NCBI GenBank assembly: GCA_017893485.1 | Contig: CM030362.1 | Coordinates: 178,002,166 to 178,066,165 of the forward strand | Direction: 5' to 3' | DNA: 64,000 nucleotides | From: Hemerocallis citrina | Taxonomy: Eukaryota; Streptophyta; Magnoliopsida; Asparagales; Asphodelaceae | Part shown: positions 47,630 to 58,727 of the stretch, in pieces | Layout of the letters: every line of letters begins with the position of its first letter | How positions within the stretch are numbered: the first letter of the stretch is position 1 | Notes under the pieces: generated by a model | Told to the model about the DNA's origin: nothing | Seen by the model: the letters and a program-made list of their open reading frames with translations, nothing else | The model's database searches: none | Position numbers and translations under genes: made by a program

Positions 47630-48060
47630 GTGATGACTTGAGACATGATACTTGACACGTGATTAATTGACACTTGCACGCAAGACACAATACTTGCCAC
47701 TCGCACACTTGACACGTGATTACATGATACATGATACTTGGAGCTTGGAGTCGATTACTTGACTTGTCCCCGAGTATACTGCCCTCTATGGTCCACTATG
47801 AAATCTAAAGCGAAACTGTTTGTTGTAGCAACCATGTAAGGTGGGCTGCATGAAGTGCTACCTAGATAGTAATCACTACAAGACTTGATACATGCTACTT
47901 GAACATGATACTTGAACATGATACATGCTTGCTTGATACTTGACTACATGATACATGAGGCTTGTTTACTTGAGACTTGAACTTGACACTTGATACATGA
48001 TTACATGATACTTGATGCTTGATGCATGTTTACATGATACTTGATTACTTGACACTTGAT
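47630..48060. repeat. 'tgatacatgatac' tract in LTR B
   Basis: The same degenerate units as in A and C, with a few more copies here. Confidence 0.65.
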
Positions 48061-48653
48061 TTATGCCATGTACACTTGTTCACTTTGCCATGCTAGTCGG
48101 TTTTGTTGACATTCCTGCTTATACCATGTTGCTAGTTAGTTTCCCCATGTGCTTGTATCCTACATTATAAGTGGCCCGTAACTTGCAATTGAAGGGTACT
48201 TGTTTTTCTCTTTTTCTCTTTCCTGCATTCGTTGAATTGCAGATTTTTGAGAACAGGTTCCAGATGGTATCGGTGACATGAAGTGTTAGTGCTGCATTTT
48301 ATTATTATTATTTCTTATAGCTTGCTTGAACAATATTGTATTTTGAGACTTGGATTTATTCTTGTATTTGGGCAATGTGTCCCAAGATATTTGTTTTATT
48401 CAGATAATGATTATTTGAGATTTATATAATTGGTTTCAAGTATTCTTGTTGGTATTTTGGCTCATTATGTGCATATGGTTGATTCTTTTGCTTCTGACTC
48501 TGATGATTTCTTGTGAATGTTGTAAAGATTTCTTGAACAGCTTATGGATGATGAAAATCATTCGCTGAGCTTTTGTCTCATATTCGTATTCCGTATTCTT
48601 TTTGGGAAGCGGGGCGTGACAATATTTCTTTTCATAAAGATAGATTCATCCAC

Positions 48654-49441
48654 TTAAGTCTCATTAGCAATTTTAAGCTCATATAACAATTCATATCTCA
48701 ACTCACATCAAGTATTTTGTTCAAAAGAAGTATCAGAAAACTTAACAAATATCAGTTAGAGCAGTAGCAGTCGACTTCATAGGGTAATCGGTCGACTGTC
48801 CCGCGTGAAATCCAAACTCAAGAAATCCATCGATCAGAGTAGTGATAGTCGACTGCGTAATATAGCCAGTCGACTGTTCCGCGTGAAATCCAAACTCAAG
48901 AAAACATAAATTAGAGCAGTGGCAGTCGACTGTGACAAGGGGTCAGCCGACTGTCCGCACGAAAATCCAAAACTCCAGAGAACACTGCAGCTAGGTTCGC
49001 GACGGTCGACTGTCGAAACTTACCAGTCGACAGTCACACCTACAAGTATTTTAAGTCTCATTAGCAATTTTAAGCTCATGTAACAATTCATATCTCAACT
49101 CACATCAAGTATTTTGTTCAAAAGAAGTATCAGAAAACTTAGCAAATATCAGTTAGAGCAGTAGCAGTCGACTTCATAGGGTGATCGGTCGACTGTCCCG
49201 CGTGAAATCCAAACTCAAGAAATCCATCGATCAGAGTAGTGACAGTCGACTACGTACTGTAGCCAGTCGACTGTCCCGCGTGAAATCCAAACTCAAGAAA
49301 ACATAAATTAGAGCAGTGGCAGTCGACTGTGACAAGGGGTCAGCCGACTGTCCGCACGAAAATCCAAAACTCCAGAGAACACTGCAGCTAGGTTCGCGAC
49401 GGTCGACTGTCGAAACTTACCAGTCGACAGTCACACCTACA
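48654..49441. repeat. Tandem duplication of ~395 bp within LTR X, carrying GTCGAC pairs
   Basis: Two near-identical copies (48654-49050 and 49051-49441) begin 'ttaagtctcattagcaattt'. Each holds four GTCGAC pairs at 21-bp spacing (for example 48770/48791). The copies differ at few positions, so the duplication is recent relative to the surrounding decay. Confidence 0.9.
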
Positions 49442-52047
49442 GACTGCAGTATTTGGGTTTGTGCAAATTATGTCCAAACGGAGTTTACTTGAAAACCGTG
49501 ATTCCCGAATTTCCAAATTTATATCTTAGACTTTGTATCTATATTTCGAATTATTTCCTTCTCTTTTATGAACAAGAATTTCATTTCTTCCTTTTTAATA
49601 AAAAATAGCATGATAAATCTCTTACAAATAATTCAAAAGAAATGATTCTATGTGTTCCAATTCAATTTCATCAAAAATTCATTTTTTATGATAAGGGAAA
49701 ATCTGAACAAGTGTTCTCACCATTTTATATTTCTACAAATGTGAATTAACATGCGTATATGACCATAACTCATTATCTCTTTTTCTTATTTCTAATTAAC
49801 ATGTTAATAAATTTTTTTTACTAATATTCATAATACAAACAATGGCATGGATTTGTTCCTTTTCTTTTTCTCATTTTCAACCAACATGATGACTATAACA
49901 AAATCTCTACAATTCATAAATAGTATGGATTTTGTTCACTAATTATCACATCAAACTTATCATTACTTTTCATGTAATAAATTAGCATGTATGTCTTAGG
50001 TTTAGAAAAATACAAGAGTACCCACATCACATCAAATTGATCTATATTAATACTATCATATTCTAGCATGATCAACCTATGAATTAGAAAATATAGAGAC
50101 CACCTACCTCTTATGAAGAATAAACAACCAAGATGAAGAGACAACTTCTAGCTCCAACAAGCACTCCTAGTCCTTCTCCTCCTAGCAAGAGCTCTCTAAT
50201 GCACAAGAACACTTTCTTTCTCTCTTTCTTTTTCCTCTCTTTAATTTTGTAATTTTAGGTGTGAAATGTGAAGAAGAATGAGGGTGTATTTATAGTACAA
50301 AATAAGGGCCAAAGTGCAAATTTCTCCACCTAGTAAATATCCACTCACCTTTTCACTTTCCTAACTCCCCACCTTTTCAAATCCTCTAACTCCAAACCTC
50401 TCACCTCCTGAAACTCCCATCGGGTTCCCCTTCTCTTCCAAACCGATTTCTCTTTCTCTCTCTCTCCACACATGTACACACACACATACAAAAATAAATA
50501 CAATTTCTATAGTACTAGTAGGTGTATTAAAAAGTTGTTGCATGTCATGTGCGAGTACATGCACAACTTAAAAAATAGATTTTATTGATGGGCTTGTCTT
50601 GTGGCCTTTCTTTTAATCAATTTAATTAGTTAGTCTAGTGGGCTTGCCTTTTTAATTAATTAATTAATCTAGTGGGCTAGAATCTATTCTAGGTCCATGG
50701 GTTTAATAAAAGGCTAAATAAAAGACCATGCATGCTAAAATATAAATGAGAGTAAGAAAAATAAAGATGGACAAATTAGCACGTGCTTGCACGAGCACAC
50801 AGTTCACTAATTTATTAAAACATAAAACATAAATTATATACATAATATGTACGTAAAAAATTATTTAATTAAAAATTATAATGCTTCATGCACAAATAAA
50901 ATAAATGCGCACACATTTTGTAGAACCCCATATTTTCAAATATTATTTTTATATTTGGAAATGAATTTAAATTGATTTTTGAAGCTTTAATGAATATTTT
51001 CAGAAAAATTTAGCTTTTGTACACGTGCAAAATACGTGCAAATACTTTCTGAGAAGTTGGAAAATTTAGTTTTCTTTATGAAAAATCATTATTTAATATT
51101 TGGGATTTATTTAGTATTTTTCCAGATTTTTCTGAAATTAATTGGAACTATTTGCAATTTTTGAGAAAAGAAGGACCTTTTTGCAAATTTGACATTTTTA
51201 AGGGATAAAGTGCAAAATGTATATTCTGGACATTTTGGATCAGTATAGGGTGAAATTTAGGAGTATATTTTCTTTTAAATCCAAATTTAAAGGAGTTTTG
51301 ATGGAATTTCCAAGGATAGAACTACAAATGTAAATTGTATTTTGGAAAGGATTGTTTTGCAAAAGTGAGAGTAAAACCCTAATATTCAATCCCGGATATT
51401 TAAAGGACTTTTTCTCCAACCGTCATTTGGGAAATACAGAATTTTTTGTGGAGATTTATTTTGGTGGAGAAAGGAGTTTTGGAACTAGCAAAAGGAGGAC
51501 TTTTCGTGGACTTTTCTCAATTAAAGGTGAGTGACATTGTGTGTTTTGTTTTGTTTGTGAATGGCATAAATTTTCTTGTTGTTGATCTATGTATGCGAGT
51601 GGTAATGATGTTAGATTGGATGTTGTGAATGATATAGATCTTGAAATTTGGTATGATTCATGTGAATAATGATTATTGCTTATACCATGTTGTGAAACCT
51701 AAGAATGATTAGTAGATCTTTGTTTATAAAACCGTATTATTAAGATTTGAGTGTGGTTTTGATCGGATGATGAACACCTGGAACTTACATATTGAAAATC
51801 AGATTTTGATTTAGAAGTTGTGAAAGAATTTAGTCTTGAGAAACCTGAATGAAAGAATTAGAGATCTAGAACATGAGAACTTGGGTTTTGACATATTTGA
51901 GGTTTTGAGTAATATATCCTTAATGGAGATTCTTGAGATTCGTCACTTTTCCTGAATACGAACTATCTTTCATAAACATTGAATCTTTAGAAAACTCCAG
52001 ACTTGAATTTGTAATTAGACCTAAATTTTGAAATCTGTAGGCCGACA

Positions 52048-52390
52048 GTCGACTGGCCTACCGTGCAGTCGACTGGTACGAGCCTGACACTGTATTTTTA
52101 GAATCTTTGAAATAGTCGTTCTGGACAGTCGACCTAGCTCCTAGGCAGTCGACTGGTCCACTGAGAAATTTATTTTGAAAAATTATTAGTCCTTTCTGGA
52201 CAGTCGACCTATGACCCCTTTAAGTCGACTCATATACTTAGAATAATTTTGAGAAGATTATTGGAAATTACCTCGGGTAAGTCGACTGATCCCCTTCTTA
52301 AGTCGACTGTTATAAGACTTAGTTATTTTTGTAAAACCTCGGATATTTGTCCTCTGGACAGTCGACTTACTACAGTATAAGTCGACTGGT
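52048..52390. repeat. Five paired GTCGAC palindromes in solo LTR
   Basis: Pairs spaced 20, 20, 21, 21 and 20 bp start to start (first pair 52048/52068), separated by unrelated 40-70 bp. Located within the proposed leader intron. Confidence 0.9.
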
Positions 52391-52784
52391 ACTGAAGGAT
52401 CTTTGCAAACCTTAATGCTATTTCGAATGATTGGTTTCCAGATAATTCAGTCCATACTTGACATTCAGTTCAGTATTTGTTTAAGCATTTGACTTTGAGA
52501 TATTCAGTTAAGTATTTGATTTAAGATATTCAGTTGAGCCGCTCTTGTTTAGTGGAACTTTGGTTTAGACCTTTTGTGTTTGAGTCTCTAGTGGTGTGTG
52601 ACCCTAGTATACCGGTGTTGAGTTATTTGTTGAGGCCCAGTGAGGCATTTCAGTTATTGAGTTTGAATTTAGGCCGGTAGGGTATACCACTCTAGGAGAT
52701 TCGTTAAGTAATCAATTAACCCAAAATAATAAGGACAGGCACTAGTGGTGATATGATGAACGGGAACATGGGTTATGCACCTCA

Positions 52785-53040
52785 GTATGGCTTTAGATGT
52801 GGGATTTAATCTCCGGAATTATCCAAGTAACTTTCTTGAGATGTGGGATGATCTCCGGAATTATCCAGGTAAATTACCTGAGATGTGGGATTGATCTCCG
52901 GAATTATCAAAGTCGAGGCGACGCACATGTGGTATTCATGTGATGATGTGTCAATGTTTAGATGTGGGATGATCTCCGGAATTATCCAGGAAAATTACCT
53001 GAGATGTGGGATCTATCTCCAGAATTATCAAGCATGGGCT
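52785..53040. repeat. Degenerate minisatellite in the solo TR-GAG LTR
   Basis: Four to five copies of 'gatgtgggatgatctccgga' plus 'attatcaagg/attacctga', roughly 55-70 bp apart, just before the conserved 'gggatgcatag' block. Confidence 0.75.
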
Positions 53041-54310
53041 AATTCTCACAGTTTATCTTTATCTCGTAGTAGTCATCGTGATAGGATTAGTTGCATAGCG
53101 GGGGATTGAACCCTATGAAGTGAAGACGTTAAGGGCTTGCACCGAACCTATGTAGAATGGGATGCATAGACTTCGACAAGTATGCATTAGAGAGTCCACA
53201 TATAGCATTTGTGTTTTCTTGACTTAGTTGTATGCATGTGGTTTTCCTGTTTTCTACACTCAACACTTGGTTGGTATCACTTGTTGTTACATTTCGTGCT
53301 ATCTCATATTTTAAGTATTTTGATTCACTATATGTTACTTATGAATCCATGCTTAAGTTTTATTTATGTTGTTTGTAGTTGTCACTCACACCATTTATGG
53401 CTGACCCCTTTAGTTTGGCGGTTAGGGATCATCTCTAGCTTCACATGTTGCAGGTTATTGCTTAGAGTTGGAGATGGGATGCTTGAGTGGTTTTGAGATA
53501 TAATTGACTCATAAGAGATTTGTGTAAATTTGTAATAGCAATTTAAAGATAAATTTGGGTTGTAAATAAAGAAAAGATTGAGTTGAGTTTGTTTTGATTT
53601 CCGCTGTGATTTGTAAAAGTTTATTGTAATCAAAGTTGAAAATTTTAGTGGTGTTGGTTATGTTTAATATTGTATTGAAGTGGATTACTGGGAATGTGCC
53701 ACGTATTTTCTAAGATATCTTATTAGAAATTCGGGGCGCTACACATTTTATGAAATTCATTTCGAGAAAGAATACGCCCAAATACGCGCATCGAAACAAA
53801 CACGTGCGTCGCACGTAAAATATCAAAAATACAAAATTCGACGTTATCAATGTAAAATGTTAAGTATAATAAAAATACAATATAAGAAAATATATTTATT
53901 AATTTTACATATTCCGCGACGTAATTGCTACGTACTTAGAAAACACGTGCGTTACACGTATAAAATTATTTTAATCAAAAAATGGGGAAAATGAATTTCC
54001 GTTTATAAAAATAGATTTGAATAGCTAAAATAAATAGTTTAAACACACAAAAAATATTACATGTAGCGGTGGAAATACATAATCGATATGTGCATCAAAA
54101 CACGTAAAAAGCACGTAAAAATGCAGGGATTGAAATTTTATATTTTTGTTGACTCAAAATAGGGTAGAATCAATACGAGAAATGCATAAATAGTCGGTAA
54201 TCAAAATACGTAGTGAAAAAACGTTACAAATATTACCAGTAACGGTACAAAATACACGTGCATAACACACAAGGGCAAAATTGTCATTTCCAATTTTGCG
54301 GGGTGTTACA

Positions 54311-54840
54311 CATATACTCCTGTTGCTAGACTAGAATCAACTAGAATTTTGTTATCTTTTGCATGTTTTATGAATTTCACACTTTACCAAATGGATGTTA
54401 AAGTGCTTTCTAAAACGGTTTCATTAAGGAGGATGTTTATGTTAAGCAACCACCAGGTTTCGAACATGAACAATTCTCTAGCCATGTTTTTAAATTAAAA
54501 AAGGCTTTATATGGTCTCAAACAAGAACCCCGTGCTTGGTATGATCATTTAAAAACTTTTCTTTCAGAAACTGTGTTTGAAATTGGTAAAGTAGACACTA
54601 CATTGTTTATTAGGAAAATAAAATCAGACATATTAATCATACTGATTTACGTAGATGGCATAATTTTTGGATCAACTAACAGTAATCTATGTTAAGAGTT
54701 TGCTACTACCTTGTAAAATGAGTTTGAGATGAGTCACATGGGTGAACTTAATTACTTCCTTGGACTTCAAATAAAAACAGTCCCAAAATGGTATATTTAT
54801 TAATCAAGGAAAATATGCTAAGGAATTACCCAAACGATTT
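54311..54840 (+). pseudogene. Copia RT, 3' fragment
   Basis: Resumes TPVARLESTRILLSFAC, then in shifting frames KKALYGLKQEPRAWYDHL, VDTTLFIRK, ILIILIYVDGIIFGSTN and MGELNYFLGLQIK. The catalytic YVDD is YVDG at 54648-54659. A TAA follows after SNLC and a frameshift near 54790. Confidence 0.88.
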
Positions 54841-55695
54841 GGCATGGATGCCACTAGTAGTAAGACCACACCTATGGCTACTACTACTATACTTGACAAA
54901 GATGAATCAGGTAAGAGTGTTGATCAAAAGCTCTATCGATGTATGATTTGCTCACTCTTATATATAACTGCTAGTAGACCAGATATTATGTTTGGCGTAT
55001 TTTTGTGCGCTAGATTTCAGTCTGATCTAAAAGAATCTTACTTAAAAGCTGTGAAACGGATTTTAAGATATATTAAAGGCACATCTGAATATGGTTTATT
55101 TTATCCTCGCACCAATAATTTTCAGTTATTGTCTTATAGTGATGTTGATTTTGCTGGAAGTAAAACTGACCGTAAAAGTATTAGTGGAACATGTCACTTT
55201 TTGGGACATTCCCGAGTATCTTGGTGCAGTTAAAAGAAAAATTTTGTATCTCTATCTACCACAGAGGCTGAATATATTGCTGCAAGTTTGGCTTGTGCTC
55301 AAATTTTATGAATGAAACAAACTCTTTTAGATTATGGTATTTCTTTTTCAAAACCTTCTATAATGTGTGACAATACCATTGCCATTAATTTTTCTAAAAA
55401 TCCGATTCAACATTCACGTACAAAACATATTGATATTCGACATCATTTTCTACGTGATCATGTTTTAAAAGGAGATATCTTATTAGATTTTATTTCCACT
55501 GATAAACAAATAGCAGTTTTTTTTACCAAACCATTGAAAAAAGACATTTTTATCAAGTTTAGACGAGAACTAGGAATTTGTTTATTTAATGATATTTCCT
55601 TAAAAAAATTGTTGCCTCAGTCGACTTATTTTGGTTTTCAGTCGACTTATACCGAGCATCTGTATTTGGTTCTTTTCTTGATTTTTTATATATGA
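54841..55695 (+). pseudogene. Copia RNase H
   Basis: LYRCMICSLLYITASRPDIMFGV, AVKRILRYIKGTSEYGLFY and YSDVDFAGSKTDRKSISGTCH (the D at SDVDFAG is an active-site residue), then a TAA at about 55231. STTEAEYIAASLACAQIL (E) follows in a shifted frame, then MCDNTIAINFSKNPIQHSRTKHIDIRHHF, the copia RNase H end. The final segment runs into GTCGAC-containing sequence (55620/55641). Confidence 0.88.
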
Positions 55696-55830
55696 CCAGT
55701 CGACTGTCTTGATTTTACAGTCGACTAACGATAACTTTATCAAACTTTTTATTATTTTTGGATTCATTTTACTCTCGACTTAGTCAACTGCTCTCAAAGC
55801 TAGACGACTGTTGCGACTATGTTTCGATTT
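55617..55830. repeat. GTCGAC pairs downstream of copia RNase H
   Basis: Pairs at 55620/55641 and 55699/55720 (21 bp each) and a decayed pair near 55785/55805. They lie in the region before the 3' LTR. Confidence 0.8.
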
Positions 55831-56164
55831 GTTTTAATATGAATCGTCACTTGTTTTGAGGTTTCTTTTGACTTCTTAGACCCGACCGGTTCAATTTTTA
55901 CTAATTGATCTACACCATTCATCCATTCTCTCTTTCAATCTCCACCCTCAATTTCTTGTAAAACCCTAGCGTCCTTTAACTTTTCCCTTTTTACCTGTAA
56001 CGCCCCAATTTCCATATATTGAGAAACCGTGACATAAGCCAGAATCTTTCCTTTAATTAACCACAATACACAGAATATCAGGAAAATTTAAAACTTTTTA
56101 TTCAACACAAATGTATTACAAGCCTGAATGTTATAAACTGCAATACATTACATCAGTGTTACAA

Positions 56165-58727
56165 CACACAATGGGTTTGGTGGCATTTTTTCTGATATTC
56201 ACCGGCATTTTAAAACCCCGGTTAATAATTCACCAGCGTTTTTAAAATAAGGCATCGCAGAATAGGGGGGGTCTACACCGGCGTCTTTTACGAACGCCGG
56301 TATTTCTGTAAGATACACTGGCGGTCGCAAAAATGCCGGTGTATGGCGTATTCAAGACTGCCATCTTCTTCCCCTATAATCATTCTACACCGGCGTTTTT
56401 ACAAACACCGGTGTAGGTATATAAATTTTTTATAAAAAAAAACATGCAGCACTCTTACAATCAAAACCAGAATATGGAGTTCAAATTATTGAATTACAAA
56501 GAGTGGAAAAGAATACTTTCACTGTCAAATTCAGGTACAAATGCTACTAACTGAAATGAAACTTATAATTTTATAATACTCATGAGATAATTGTCAATTG
56601 AAACCACAAGATATGTTCAAACAGGATTATTTCATCACTAGTCACTCCTCTGTAAATCATAGTATGCAACTTCAGTTACATAATCCATCTCATCATCACT
56701 TAAAACCATACGGCAAAGAACAATTTCATTTTCAAACCCAAGCAACAAGCATGAACATTACGTTAGAAACTAATACTCATGTAGACATCATGATATAATT
56801 GTATATAAAGTTTAGGTAAAAAATTTCCATCGCTAGTCGCTCCTCAAAAATCATAGTGTGCAACTTCAGATACATGATCCATCTCATCTCCAAATTCAGA
56901 CAAAAAAGCAACTAACCCATCTCCAAATGCATAATAATTCCAGTTTACTCCGAACCAAACTAAAACTCAAATGCATAATAACCCATCTCCAAAAGCAACT
57001 AACCCATCTCCAAATGCATAAGAAAGCAAACTCAAACTGAAGAAGCACTTCATCGTGTCATATACCAATCCTAGAATGTGCTCTAGTCTGGGGGATAAAA
57101 TAATGTTTTGATTTTAAAGTTGAAATTAGAAGATCATGCAACATGATACCTATTGTTTTAAGCTTTGTTTAGGATGATTTACTTTTGACCAGGAGATGCA
57201 CATTCGTCATCCATGATTATGGCAAGTCTTTTTCAACTTTAAAATCAAATTCAGTTTTTAACTTGAAATTAGAAGATCATGCACCAGTATGAACTATTTT
57301 TAATGTGCTGGGCATCACACCTTATAATTTCCAACCCCTAAAGCCCTTAAATGCAGTTTTTGCTTTATCCTTAATAGTCTATAAAGTATCACATGCCCTC
57401 TCAAACATCATTATTGAAGCAAATTGTTACTAGACAAATAAGTAATAACTTTACTCATCTGCCAAAATATTTTTGTTGACAATTACAAGCATATGCAACA
57501 GCTACAGAGAGTGCCAAACACATCAAGCAGTGCAACAAAGTGATTGATTGAAATTCCATGCTGAAATAGTTCCATGCTAACAAGCATGAAAACAAGGTTA
57601 AAAACATTTCAGATGGTTAACAGGCAGTGCCAAACCTCGAAGACCAGAGCACATTGAAATTTTCATATGTTTTGATTTCAAACACTTCCTTTTAACATTT
57701 TCCAATCCTAGAAAGCAAACTCAAACACATATACCAATCCTAGAATCTCTAAGACAATAAAGCACTTCATCTTGCCATTCCCATGCATCACTAACATTAA
57801 CAATCCCCTAAAATTGAGTATATTGCCACATTTTTGGCGAAACTCCAAATCTGAGTATATTGCCACATTTTTGGAAAATTGAGTTTCAAATCTCCCCTAA
57901 ATTACTCCTTACAAAAACAGTGAAGCAAAAATGCCGAAGCAAAAATAAATCCAATCACAGAGTAAACAGAGATTCGAGATCTCCCCTGAATTGAGTTTCA
58001 AACCATTACCACCCAAAATTCTCACAAACATAAACAGAGATTAAATCCCTCAAAATCTCAAGAACAACAAGTCAGTGAAATTAAAACCTAGCTACATCCA
58101 ATCACAGAGTAACACATTGAAACCTAGATCCCATCACAGAATAGCACAGTGAAGCAAAAATAGAGACGAGATTCGAGATCGCATGAGTTCTTGAACATAG
58201 CCCCCAAAACAAAATCAAGAAGTAGAGAGAGAGAGAGAGAGAGTACTTGCGATGAGAGAGAAATGAGTGAGCGGGATAGAGAGTGCGTGGACGTCGGTGT
58301 GGGCACAGCGATGGCAGCCCTGAAGGGAAAATCGACGTACCCACTCCGATGGCGGAGGAGTTGTCGATGAAGGGAAGGAGGCCCAGTGGCGACGGCACGC
58401 GAAAAAATTAGGGTTGGGGGAAAAAAACCAAAATGAAATGTAAGGGTTTCGCGGTAGGATTGGGGATTTATCCCAGTAAATTCACCGGTGTTTTTATTAA
58501 TACACGCCGGTGAATGGGAGAGGATTTGTGGGGTATATTGTCGCTTTTTATTCCCCGGCGTGTTTTTATAAAAATGCCGGTGAATATTATAATTCACCGG
58601 CATTTTGTAGAGGCCGCCGGTGTATAACTATACAATTTTGTGACCCAATCCTGGTCCTATCCTACCCCGGTGCGATTGGTAAAACGCCGGGGAACATACG
58701 CCGGTGTATTTCGCGAATCTTGTAGTG
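56165..58727. mobile_element. Non-autonomous CACTA-like DNA element inside Y
   Basis: The right end, read inverted, is CACTACAAGATTCGCG, a CACTA-type terminus. The left end CACACAATGGG may be the same with one base lost. Both subterminal regions (56200-56430 and 58480-58720) carry many inverted 'caccggcgtttt' units, the usual CACTA subterminal pattern. The interior is AT-rich and non-coding. The flanking direct repeat is GTTACAA (7 bp: 56158-56164, 58728-58734), longer than the 3 bp expected for this superfamily. Confidence 0.65.

Larger units (their letters stand above)
41786..48621 (+). mobile_element. Solo LTR B, interrupted by LTR C
   Basis: Starts TGCAACCCCCG (TG at 41786), ends GGGGCGTGACA at 48621, with flanking duplication ATATT (41781-41785, 48622-48626). 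Its own sequence is 41786-43863 plus 47271-48621 (about 3.4 kb), colinear with LTRs A and C. TATA at 42211-42220, a transcript-like CT-rich leader with 'aaaccctaa' motifs, donor TTAAG|GTAAGTAAC (exon end 42684) and acceptor AATTGCAG (ends 48242). No coding capacity. Confidence 0.9.
50919..53743 (+). mobile_element. Solo LTR of the TR-GAG family (2825 bp)
   Basis: TGTAGAACCCCATATTTTC...ATTCGGGGCGCTACA with duplication CATTT at 50914-50918 and 53744-53748. Both ends match the TR-GAG LTRs, but it is on the opposite strand. Donor AAAG|GTGAGTGAC (exon end 51526) and acceptor TGTTGCAG (ends 53453) are conserved. Five GTCGAC pairs lie at 52048-52390. A minisatellite around 'atgtgggatgatctccggaa' (52785-53040) replaces the 38-bp one. 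Confidence 0.93.
40532..54315. mobile_element. Insertion block X with 5-bp target duplication CATAT (solo LTR X plus three nested LTRs)
   Basis: The block 40537-54310 begins TGTAATGCCCCGAATTCC and ends CGGGGTGTTACA, flanked by CATAT at 40532-40536 and 54311-54315. It interrupts copia RT exactly (DETY / TPVARLES). Subtracting LTR B (with C inside it) and the solo LTR at 50919 leaves about 4.1 kb of one LTR-like sequence without gag, pol or a second terminal copy: a minus-oriented solo LTR related to the TR-GAG LTRs. In the remaining X segments (40537-41780, 48627-50913, 53749-54310) I see no genes. Confidence 0.9.

Noticed and set aside
58102..58603. A 98-159 codon pair of minus-strand ORFs in the CACTA-like element
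   Set aside because: No transposase motif; the frames run through subterminal repeats and a CT-rich stretch. One could be a captured gene exon, but nothing supports it.
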